Shown: positions 43,757-54,300 of the stretch, piece by piece
Numbering within the stretch: position 1 is the stretch's first letter
How the letters are laid out: every line of letters starts with the position of its first letter
From: a virus
DNA length: 64,000 nucleotides
Direction: 5' to 3' (one strand)
Virus record (IMG/VR): IMGVR_UViG_3300035703_000008
Span: 124,001 to 188,000 of that record
Program-made: the position numbers and the translations under genes
Notes under the pieces: model-generated
Database searches by the model: none
Seen by the model: only the letters and a program-made list of their open reading frames with translations
Told to the model about the DNA's origin: nothing

Positions 43757-45835
43757 ATGTCAATCAACAAAATTTCAGGAAATATACTGCAGGACAATCT
43801 GCAGCGTGGATCTAATCTCACTTTCCAGACTGATCTTTTGGTCGTTGATGTGGTCAATCAACGGATTGGTGTAAACACTGCTGCTACTACCCATGTTCTC
43901 ACCGTGGGTGGAAATATTTCAGCCGGCAACATCGATGCAGCCAATGTTGTTGTCATTGACGGAGTGTTTGCTAACACCGTCAACATTGTTGGTAATTCGG
44001 TGTTTGACGGTGTTACGATATCGGGCAACTCTATATCGGCTGCATCAGGACGCCTTGAACTTGGCAGTGCAGCCAACATCGAAATACTGGGCGGAAGCCT
44101 AGGATTTGTTCTTACCACAGACGGAGCTGGAAATCTTGATTGGACCAGCACATCTAACATCACTGGCGTGCTGGGTAATCTAGTAGATCTTGGCACACCA
44201 TCGGCGGGAAATCTCGTCAGTAATGCAGTAACTTTGACAGCGAATACATCAGTGACCGACGGCATAGCACAACTCAACGTGATACTCGGCAAGCTGGTAC
44301 CTCCAGCTCCACCAGCCTTTCCTGGATCAAGTTCCCTTTCGATTACTACATCTACCACATCGGCTCGCATGTGTTTGGGGTTTACTCAACCTGACAACAC
44401 GCCTGGCGCCAACAAAGCAGTAGCAGCTGGTACTTTGGTGTCGGTGATACGTGGCAGTTCTTATTCAACCAATACTATTTCCAATACCGGACCAGGAGAT
44501 TCAGGCACATTGACCCTGTACCTCAATGGCACAGGTGCTGGCAATGTTACCTTCAACTCGGGAGCTAATCCCACTGCCAATGGTACCTACAGCAACCTTG
44601 TAGTCACCAACAACTATGACTACAACGTGGCCAATGCCAACATCGCTTCAGGTTTCTGGTATGTGTTTTCAGCTCGCGGCGCAGGCACAGTGACTTCGGG
44701 CTGGAACGAAGTTGGAATGACTCACAGCGGTGCTGGGTCAACAAATACGCCATCCTGGTATTATGACAACTCTACTGTGGCAGCCCCACAGTTTACAAAC
44801 ACCTCGATAGCTCCAACTTCCAACAGTTTCAGCTATACCAGCACCATACCGCACTACACTTCGAGTACTCAGTTTACCATTGGGTTTGACGTGAATCGCC
44901 TGTCAGCGAACATGTATCCCAATTCCAACAATCTCACATCAACCACCGCAGCAGGAGGTAGTTTTGCTGCCCCGGCCGCGATAACCTATGCTGCAGCCGG
45001 CATATCCACGCCCTTGGCACAGAATCTCTATGCCAACACCGGAGCAGTTACAGCTTCGACAACCGTGTCCGTCACTACCGGGTTTGGATCTAGCAGCACA
45101 GGGCCTTCGATATCGGTGACCAATAGCTACAACACCGGATCAAATACCTTCAGTCCCGGTGCAACAGTGCTGAGAAAAACAGGTACAGCCACAGCCGTTG
45201 ACGAAGGCAACGTGGTGGTCACTAATGTGGGAACTGGATCAGGCAACGCCGTGCGTATAGCGAACCCAGGCAGTGGAAACACGCCGGCTTACACAGCCAG
45301 CGCTACCGCATTTGACAGTCAAAACGGCCCTTTGCAGACCTATGATGCTGTGGTGGTTGGATCAGGCAGCCAAGGTGTGCTGAGACATGACCAGACCAAT
45401 TACAGTACAGGATATCTTCCTGTGGGCCCTGATCTGTCTGTGGGACGCAGTGGCACACAGTATTTCACCATCAAGTTTGTTCGCACCGATGTCAGCAAGT
45501 TTGACATACGCTATTCGGGCAACGTGGCCGGAATGTGGGTGGCCCTTCCTGGATCAGCCATAGATTCGAGCTCGGGCGCCAATGGCTGGATAGACATGAC
45601 TGTGGCCTATGCTGGCAGTGGATACCCTGGCGTGAACGCACCCGGCAACGGCAGCGATGGTTGCAGCCTAGGTGGTGTTGTACAAGTGAATACCACGGTG
45701 GCCAATGCCAGCAAGACCTGTACGTTTGGTACAGTGTCTAGTTCCGGCACAGCTACCAATGAAATCTATGTGAGAATCGCACTCACATCCGGTCAGAGTG
45801 TCACGGCTCTGTCATTACAACAGGCGACTAACTGA
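43757..45835 (+). CDS. Tail fibre / structural protein
   Basis: This 692-residue protein is low in charge and rich in Gly, Asn, Ser and Thr. The N-terminal third has the GN-rich fibre repeats (VLTVGGNISAGNIDAANVVV). The middle reads like repeated Ig-like or beta-sandwich domains (NTGAVTASTTVSVTTGFGSS). The C-terminal part, with GYLPVGPDLSVGRSGTQYF, is unlike the other two fibres and may be the tip or receptor-binding part. The stop overlaps the next ATG (TGATG). Confidence 0.78.
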   Translation: MSINKISGNILQDNLQRGSNLTFQTDLLVVDVVNQRIGVNTAATTHVLTVGGNISAGNIDAANVVVIDGVFANTVNIVGNSVFDGVTISGNSISAASGRLELGSAANIEILGGSLGFVLTTDGAGNLDWTSTSNITGVLGNLVDLGTPSAGNLVSNAVTLTANTSVTDGIAQLNVILGKLVPPAPPAFPGSSSLSITTSTTSARMCLGFTQPDNTPGANKAVAAGTLVSVIRGSSYSTNTISNTGPGDSGTLTLYLNGTGAGNVTFNSGANPTANGTYSNLVVTNNYDYNVANANIASGFWYVFSARGAGTVTSGWNEVGMTHSGAGSTNTPSWYYDNSTVAAPQFTNTSIAPTSNSFSYTSTIPHYTSSTQFTIGFDVNRLSANMYPNSNNLTSTTAAGGSFAAPAAITYAAAGISTPLAQNLYANTGAVTASTTVSVTTGFGSSSTGPSISVTNSYNTGSNTFSPGATVLRKTGTATAVDEGNVVVTNVGTGSGNAVRIANPGSGNTPAYTASATAFDSQNGPLQTYDAVVVGSGSQGVLRHDQTNYSTGYLPVGPDLSVGRSGTQYFTIKFVRTDVSKFDIRYSGNVAGMWVALPGSAIDSSSGANGWIDMTVAYAGSGYPGVNAPGNGSDGCSLGGVVQVNTTVANASKTCTFGTVSSSGTATNEIYVRIALTSGQSVTALSLQQATN

Positions 45836-48162
45836 TGGCCGTATCTCTAGCTCAATACGTTGATCTGCTGTTCAAGAAGCTGCAAGGTGTAGCCAAAACA
45901 GCCAATGCCACGGTCAAAGGAGCCAGCAACGAAAGCATCGCCAGTCCCCCGCTGCTGCGTGGCGACATCATTTGGATGGACAGCGATCAGATACCTGGAA
46001 CAGCACAGGCATTGGCCAATATCGCACAAGCCTACACCGGAGCCAATGCTGTCGAATGCGTGGCCGACACTACGGTACCGCCCATTGGTGGAGTGAGACC
46101 AACTTGGTTGACAAATCTTGACTATTGGATACCTCAAGAGTTTGGATCCACATGGCTGCCCAAGATCTATGTTGATAGTCCGGGTGTGGCCAACGTTGAA
46201 GCCACGGGCACTCAGATTTTTGCAGCAGGTATTGGTGGTGCCGGCGAGTACTACTTTGACACACAAGCTGGTGTGCTCAATTTCATTGGTGAGACCATAC
46301 CTTCTACCTTGACCTCGGGCAAGGTGATCTATGTGTCGGGTTACCGATATGTGGGCGCAGTGGGCATCAACAGTGGATCCGGTAATGTCAATCTAGCTAA
46401 CCTGCGTGTGGCCAACACCACGATCACCACCGATGGCACGATTGGTAACATCGTGCTTGAGCCCACAGGCAACGGTATAGCAATCATTGACACCACCACA
46501 GGACTCCTGGTACCTGTGGGTAACACAGCTCAACAACCTGTGCCGGCCAGTACAGGAACCATACGATTCAATTCAGAAACAGTGGTCTTGGAAGTCTATG
46601 ACGGCAACAGCTGGGTGCCTGCTGGCGGATCGACATTTAATATCAGCAATCAGACCATCAATCCCGACGGCATCACGGATACTTTTGTTTTGAATTATGA
46701 TGCCACTGACGACACGGTATTGGTCACCATCAACGGCATCATGCAGACACCGGCAGTGTCATACAGCATCACTGGTAATTCGATCACATTTGCTGAGATA
46801 CCCGAACCCACAGACACGGTACAAATAAGATATATCTCGGCCACTGAAACTGTGACGTTTATTGACAATGTGTCGGGCAATGCTTTGGTTCGTACAGAAA
46901 CATCCGGGGATGTCACGATACTTTCTACAGGAACCATTGACCTCACGGGCAACCTACTGCCATCGGCCAACATCACGTATTCCTTGGGCAACACTGATCT
47001 GCGTTGGAGCGATCTCTGGCTGTCGGGCAACACCCTGGTGCTTGGCAATATCGTGGTCAAAAATACCACGGGCAATGTCATTGGGTTTTTTGGTCCCGAT
47101 GGCGTTACCCCAGCCACACTTGATGCCAATGCCGAAATCGTCAGCGATGCCATAGCCAGCGGTACCAGCGAGATTGACTTTGCTGCACCCAACGGTAACA
47201 TACAAGCTACTGTGGGCGGATCCACAGTGGCAGTGATATCAACGTCGGGCATCACGATCACCGGTGATATCACTGCTGGAAACTATGTTGGGAACGGTAG
47301 CCAACTCACTGATATAGTAGTCAGCTCTGTACCAGCAGCCAATGTCATTGGCCTGGCCAATGTGGCAACCTCTGGCGACTACACCGATCTTATCAATACG
47401 CCCACGATACCCACTCACACGTCAAATCTCGTCAATGATTCGGGATTTATAACCACAGCCACTGCCAATGTGATATCTGTGAATGGTCAGTCAGGTGTGG
47501 TCACTATTGCCACTTATGGCAACACTGATGTAGCCAACTATCTGCCCACGTATTCAGGAAACATTGGCGGAACGTTGACCACAGCCGGTCAGCCCAATAT
47601 CACTGCTGTGGGTACGTTGGGGTCGTTGACAGTGACTGGCAATATCACCGGCGGTAACATGTCAGTGTCAACGGGTTCGATCACTGTGGGCAATGTCATC
47701 AATGCCAACGGTAACGGTGTGGGAAATATTGGATCGAGCTCTAATTATTTTGACACCATATTTGCACGAGCCACATCTGCACAATATGCCGACGTGGCAG
47801 AAAAATTCATCAGCGATCAGGTGTATTCACCAGGCACTGTGTTAGTGTTTGGTGGATCCCAGCAAGTCACACTATGTGATCGTTACGCCGATCCCAGGGC
47901 CGCTGGCATAGTTTCCACTGATCCAGCCTATCTCATGAATAGCGGAGCATCCGGAATCACAGTGGATCTAGCACTTACCGGTCAGGTCCCTTGTTTGGTA
48001 GTGGGCCCTGTGAGCAAAGGCGATATCCTGACCACTTCAGACTTGCCAGGGTATGCATGCCGATTGGAGTCTGAGCACTGGCGCCCGGGCGTGATCATAG
48101 GCAAAGCTCTGGAAAGCTGCAGAAGCGGACATCATCGTATATTGGTATTTGTTTGTCGATGA
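45835..48162 (+). CDS. Tail fibre protein with shared C-terminal domain
   Basis: This 775-residue protein has a unique N-terminal 200 residues, then the RFNSET module (about 235-345), the YSLGNTDLRWSDLWLSGNTL module (about 382-402), GN-rich repeats (about 480-625), and a C-terminal domain from about residue 628 (GVGNIGSSSNYFDTIFARAT, then SAQYADVAEKF). The last domain is also the C-terminus of the 48319 fibre. It resembles the intramolecular chaperone or Peptidase_G2-like ends of phage fibres, which trimerise the shaft and may be cut off. Autocleavage is not shown here. Confidence 0.8.
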   Translation: MAVSLAQYVDLLFKKLQGVAKTANATVKGASNESIASPPLLRGDIIWMDSDQIPGTAQALANIAQAYTGANAVECVADTTVPPIGGVRPTWLTNLDYWIPQEFGSTWLPKIYVDSPGVANVEATGTQIFAAGIGGAGEYYFDTQAGVLNFIGETIPSTLTSGKVIYVSGYRYVGAVGINSGSGNVNLANLRVANTTITTDGTIGNIVLEPTGNGIAIIDTTTGLLVPVGNTAQQPVPASTGTIRFNSETVVLEVYDGNSWVPAGGSTFNISNQTINPDGITDTFVLNYDATDDTVLVTINGIMQTPAVSYSITGNSITFAEIPEPTDTVQIRYISATETVTFIDNVSGNALVRTETSGDVTILSTGTIDLTGNLLPSANITYSLGNTDLRWSDLWLSGNTLVLGNIVVKNTTGNVIGFFGPDGVTPATLDANAEIVSDAIASGTSEIDFAAPNGNIQATVGGSTVAVISTSGITITGDITAGNYVGNGSQLTDIVVSSVPAANVIGLANVATSGDYTDLINTPTIPTHTSNLVNDSGFITTATANVISVNGQSGVVTIATYGNTDVANYLPTYSGNIGGTLTTAGQPNITAVGTLGSLTVTGNITGGNMSVSTGSITVGNVINANGNGVGNIGSSSNYFDTIFARATSAQYADVAEKFISDQVYSPGTVLVFGGSQQVTLCDRYADPRAAGIVSTDPAYLMNSGASGITVDLALTGQVPCLVVGPVSKGDILTTSDLPGYACRLESEHWRPGVIIGKALESCRSGHHRILVFVCR

Positions 48163-48177
48163 TTTTGCTGACCTGAC

Positions 48178-48183
48178 TAAATA
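48178..48183 (+). promoter_or_regulatory. T4-type late promoter upstream of the giant fibre
   Basis: GACTAAATAAAA follows the 45835 gene by 15 bases. The 157-base gap also holds a small hairpin (GGTCG 48200-48204 with CGACC 48208-48212). Confidence 0.55.
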
Positions 48184-48280
48184 AAAACACAACATCAACG
48201 GTCGCAACGACCAAGCGTTCTCCCAAAAAATCCACTCTGTCTTTTTGCCAGGCACGAAGACTGATTTCCTATGATTTCGG

Positions 48281-48286
48281 TAAATA
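48281..48286 (+). promoter_or_regulatory. Second TAAATA motif before the giant fibre
   Basis: GGTAAATATG lies 32 bases before the ATG at 48319, and GGGCGGGAG serves as a weak ribosome-binding site. It may be an alternative late promoter. Confidence 0.5.
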
Positions 48287-48318
48287 TGCTGGATGCCCAT
48301 GGGGCGGGAGACTAAAAA

Positions 48319-51300
48319 ATGGCCGTGACACGAATTAATAATAATCAGATATCCGACGCATCGGCAGGTAATGCGTATGTGGGTATCAATGCTGCAGTTA
48401 AGCTGCAGGATTACTCGATCACCTCGGGTAAGATCTCTAACAACCTGACTTATGGTAGCGATCTTACTGTCGCAGGTAACCTTACTGTACAAGGTAACAC
48501 AACAACAATCGACACCGTTAACGTGGTCGTCGAAGATCCACTGCTGCTGCTTGCTGCTGCACAGACCGGATCGCCCACGCTGGACATTGGCTTTATTGGC
48601 AAGCGTGGTACCAGCGATAACATCGCGTTTGTCTGGGACGAAAGCGAAGGATTGTTTGCAGCCGCATTCACTTCTAGCGAAGTCACAAACACAACTATCA
48701 CTATCAACAGCTATGCCAGCGTGAAATCTCTGGATTCTGCTGTGACTGGAAATCTTTCGGTAACAGGAATCAGCACATTTACTGGCAATGTCACACTGGG
48801 CAACCTCTTTGTTGACGGTCAAAAAACCATTGATGTTGGCAACAGCATCATCGGCAATGTGCAGTATCCTGTGGCCAACACTGATGCTGCAACCAAGAAG
48901 TTTGTTCTCGACGAAACCAGCGGCGGCTTCTTTGTCACTGATGCAGCAAATGCCAGCCCCCAAGAAGTCAAAAAGGGCGAGTACCTTAGATTCCTTGGCA
49001 CCACTAATGAAGTCGACGTCGCAGTAGGCGCCACAGACAATGTTACAATCGGCTTGCCTGCTAATGTAACTATCAGCAACGACCTCACAGTCAACAACAA
49101 CGCCACTATCGAAGGCGAGATTTTTGCCAACGGCAACATCCTGGTATCTGTGGCTAATACTTACAGCCTGGGCAATGCTTCTCATCGTTTCAAGGATCTT
49201 TACCTCAGTGGCAACACACTGTATCTGGGCAATGTTGAGCTTTCCCAGACTACAACTGATCGTACCATCCCTGTTGTCACCATTTCTGCCAATGGCTCAG
49301 ACGCAGTAGCCAACGCTGAATCGTTTAACGCTTCCAATGCTGTCACAGCTGGCGGCAACGTTACTGGTGCCAATGTTATTGCTACAGCCAATGTCACTGC
49401 CACAGGCAACGTATCAGGTGGCAACGTATTGGCCACAGCAGGGCTGTATGGCGCTTCTTTGAGCGTGACTGGCAACATCGCAGGTGGAAACCTCAGTTCA
49501 GCTGGTATCATCACAGCAGTTGGTAACATCGCAGGTGGAAATCTTGCTGCTAGCGGTGCTATTGATGCCACAGGTAATGTCACAGCTGGCAACGTGATCA
49601 CAGTTGGTGTTGTAACTGCCACAGGCAACGTAACAGGTGGAAACCTGATCACAGCTGGTGCAGTGACTGCCACAGGCAACATCACAGCCACAGGCAATGT
49701 TGTAGGCGGAAACCTCGTAACAGCTGGAAACCTCGAAGCCAACAATGCTTCTATTGCTGGTTCGTTCAGTGCCAACAACCTTTCGGCAGTGAACAATGTC
49801 ACTGGCAACGTGATCACATCCAACACCAGCATCAACGGTCAGACCGTGGTAGCTTCTGGAAACGTCACAGCTGGTAACGTGATCTCCAGCGGTATCGTAA
49901 GTGCCACAGGCAACGTGAGCGGTGGAAACCTGACCACAGCTGGCCTCGTAAGTGCCACAGGCAACGTGAGCGGTGGAAACCTGACCACAGCTGGCCTCGT
50001 AAGTGCCACAGGCAACGTGAGCGGTGGAAACCTGACCACAACTGGTAAAGTGTCTGCTGCAACTGGTACATTCACTGGCGACGTTGACGTAGCTAATCTT
50101 TCTGCTTCTGGTACAGCCACAGTCACAGGCAATGTGCTGGCTGGTAACCTCAACACTGGTGGAAAAGTAGTGGCCACTGGCAACATTGACAGTTCCGCTC
50201 ATATTTCGGCAACAAACAGCATCACAGCTGGCGGTAACATCTCTGGTGGTAATATCAGTGCTTCGGGCACAATCGCTGCCACAGGCAATGTGTCAGGAGG
50301 TAACCTTACTACACTGGGCGCAGTAATAGCATCCGGTAACGTCACTGGTGACAATCTCTTTGGCGATGCACTGTTTGGCGTCACTGGCGACTTCAATATC
50401 TATGCACCTGCTGGTAACCACAGCATCATCCTTAATGCTACTGGTACAGGTACCATCGACGTTGGCAACGTCAGAATCACCACACTGGCTGAACCCAGCA
50501 ACGACAACGATGCCGCAACCAAAGGCTATGTTGACTCGGTAGCACAGGGTCTCGATGTCAAAGCTTCGGTGGTAGTTGCTACTACAGCACCTCTGCCTGC
50601 ATTTACCTATAACAACGGTAATGCTGGTGTTGGCGCTACAATCACAGCTTCTGCAGCTGGTAACCTCGAGATTGACGGTGTAACAGTATCCACTGGCGAT
50701 CGCGTGCTGATCAAGAACGAAACCGGTGCTGATGAGCCTTACAACGGTATCTACGTAGTGACCACAGCGGGTACACCCAGCGTACCGTTTGAACTGACAC
50801 GTTCCACAGACATGGACAACGGAAGCCCCAGCGGTGAGTTCCCTGGTGCGTTTACGTTTGTCGAAGAAGGTACAGTGAACTTTGATTCGGGCTGGGTATG
50901 TACTACCAACGCTCCAGTCACAGTGGGCACAACACCTATCACGTTCCAGCAGTTCTCGGGTGCAGGTTCGATCGTTGCTGGTAACGGTCTGGGCAAAACA
51001 GGTAGTACACTGTTCGTCAACGTTGACAACGATACCACAGCTATCGTAGCTGACAACGTGGTAGTTAAAGCAGGTGCTAACCTGGTAACTCCCAACATTG
51101 GCAACGCCACAGGTACCACACTCACACTCACAGGCAACGTAGTAGCTGGTAACGTCAACTCCAACGGCGCAGTCACAGCTGGAACAAGCGTCACAGCCAC
51201 AGGCAACATCAGCGGTGCTAACTTGTTGGCCAGTGGTTATGTAGCTGCTTCGGGCAACGTAAGCGGTGCTAACTTGTTGGCCAGTGGTTTTGTATCTGCC

Positions 51301-54300
51301 ACAGGCAACGTAATTGGTGCCAATGTTGTCGCTGTCAATGGACTGTACGGTACCACATTGTCAGTTGTGGGCAATGTCGATGCTGGCAACCTCAACACCA
51401 CAGGCAAAGTAGTTGCAGTTGGCAACGTTGATGCAGGTAACGTCAACACTGCTGGTAATGTAGCTGCAAACTTTGTGTTTGCTACAGGCAACGTTGATGC
51501 AGGTAACCTGATCACTTCGGGCGTGATGACTGCCACAGGCAACGTAACAGGTGGTAATGTACTCACAGCTGGTATCGTAAGTGCTACAGGTAATGTAAGC
51601 GGCGGCAATGTAACCACAGCTGGTCGTGTTGATGCCACAGGTAACGTGGCTGGTGGAAACTTGACCACAGCTGGTCGTGTTGATGCAGTTGGCAACGTGG
51701 CTGGTGGAAACCTGACCACAGCTGGTGCAGTTGATGCAATTGGTAACGTATCTGGCGGTAATGTACTGTCCAGCGGTATCGTAAGTGCCACAGGCAACGT
51801 GAGCGGTGGAAACCTGACCACAGTGGGACAAGTTCTTGCCACAGGCAACGTAGCTGGCGGCAACATCACCACAGTGGGCGGTGTCACTGCTACTGGCAAT
51901 GTCAACGCATTTGACGTAGTAGCCAGCAACGCACTGATTGGTAACAGCCTGGTAATTAGCGGCAACATCAACGGTGGAAACCTCAACGCTGTTAATGCTG
52001 TCAATGCCGGTACTACAGTGACCGCAGTTGGAAATGTCACGGGTGGTAATGTACTCACAGCTGGTATCGTAAGTGCCACAGGCAACGTCACAGGTGGTAA
52101 TGTACTCACAGCTGGTATTGTAAGTGCTACAGGCAATGTAAGCGGTGGCAACGTAACCACAGCTGGTATCGTGAGCGCCACAGGCAATGTAACAGGTGGA
52201 AATCTGGTTGCGATTGGCGATGTCAGCGGTGCTACACTCACTATCAGCGGTAATGTAGCAGGTGGAAACCTGATCACTTCTGGTCAAGTTCTTGCCACAG
52301 GCAACGTAACAGGTGGTAATGTACTCACAGCTGGTATCGTAAGTGCCACAGGCAACGTCACAGGCGGTAACCTGATCACAGCAGGTGAAATGACTGCTAC
52401 AGGCAACGTCACAGGCGGTAATGTAATCACAGCTGGTATCGTAAGTGCCACAGGCAACGTAACAGGTGGAAACCTTATTACTAGCGGTTCCGCTGAAATC
52501 ACAGGAAATGCTTCGGCTAACAACCTGTCAGTGACAACTACTGCTGCGCTGGGCAACATCGTGATCTCTGGTGATGACGTAACTGGTACCAACGGCAAAG
52601 TAACATTCAATGCTGCTGGTGACGACATTGACTTTGTGTTCTCGGGCAACAATGCTGCCAATTTGCTGGTAGTTGATTCTGGGGCCGACACAGTGTTGAT
52701 CAACACTGGAACACCGGTTACAGACTCCTTGCTCACCATTGGTGGTGCAAGCTCAATGATCATCCCCGTGGGTAATACAAGCCAGCGTCCGCTAGCACCT
52801 GTGAGTGGTATGATCCGATTCAACAGCCAGCTCGACCAGTTTGAGTTCTATGACAACAACAGCTGGACCACAGCCGGTGTTGAGTTCACAGTGATCGCTT
52901 CCGAAACCTTCAACGGTGACGGTGCTACCACAGTGTTTACATTGAGCTCTAACCAGACCACAGCTTCCTGTATCGTCAGCATCAACGGTGTGGTACAGTT
53001 GCCCGTGACAGCTTACGCTGTAACAGGCGGAACTACACTGACATTTACTGAAGCTCCTGAAGTAGGTGACGTGATTGAAGTACGCGAGATCACAACAACT
53101 ACCACTATCATGGGTATCAGCAATGGTGATGCTTCTGCTCAGATCGAAGCTTCAGCCAACACCGCTGATATCGATATCACTGGTAACCTGCTGCCTACAG
53201 CCAATGTCACATATAACTTGGGTAGCAATACTGCAGCTTGGAACGACCTGTATCTGGCAGGTAACACCATTTACCTCGGACCCCTGCGTCTTGAAGCTGC
53301 TGACGCCAACACATTCGTGGTGTTGAACAGCAGCGGACAACAGGCCAACATCGACGTTGGTGCAGTTGACGTCTCGGCTATCTCCAGTGGAACCACAACA
53401 ATTGGTATCGCAACACCCAATGGAAATGCTTATGTGAGCGTGGGCGGACAAGCCAATCGTTTGGTGGTAAGCACTGCAGGCGCTAATGTTGATGGAACAT
53501 TTGGTGTCACAGGCAACATCACTGGTGGCAACGTAAGTGCTACAGGAATTGCTGGTACATTGAGCACAGCAGCACAGCCCAACATCACCAGTGTTGGTAC
53601 ACTGACAAGTCTGGCAGTAACTGGCAATATCAGTAGTGGCAACGTAATTGCTACAGGAATCGCTGGTACACTGAGCACAGCAGCGCAGCCCAATATCACC
53701 AGTGTTGGTACACTGGGATCGTTGACTGTAACTGGCAATATCAGTGGTGGAAATCTTGCAGGCACATTGACCACAGCAACACAGACCAACATCACAACAA
53801 TTGGTACACTGGGATCGTTGACTGTAACAGGCAACGTCAACACTGGTAACGTAAGTGGTACTACAGGTACATTTACTAATGTGTCTGGTACATTGACCAC
53901 AGCAGCACAGACCAACATTACTAGTGTTGGTACACTGGGCAGCCTGGCAGTTACAGGAAACGTTTCAACTGGTAACGTAAGTGGTACTACAGGTACATTT
54001 ACTAATGTGTCTGGTACATTGACCACAGCAGCACAGACCAACATCACATCGTTGGGTACACTGGGAAGTCTGGCAGTTACTGGCAATATCGGTGGTGGCA
54101 ACCTCAACATTACAGGAAACATCGTTGACAGCGGAGCACTCAGCATCATCACAGGATCCAATGGTAATCTTACATTGAATGCTGGAACTGGCTCTATCAT
54201 AGTCAACAGTGACATCCTAAATGGTCGTGCCAATGGCGTCGGCAATATTGGTTCTAGTACTGGTTACTTCAACACAATTTTTGCCAAGGCCACAAGTGCT

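Noticed and set aside
51237-52277. Minus-strand open frame of 346 codons opposite the fibre repeats
   Set aside because: Periodic Pro/Thr/Leu product that arises only because the sense repeats are periodic.
49897-52491. Regular 51-base repeats as a CRISPR array
   Set aside because: Repeats are in frame, period equals 17 codons, and the variable positions code for related residues; there are no unrelated spacers and no cas genes.
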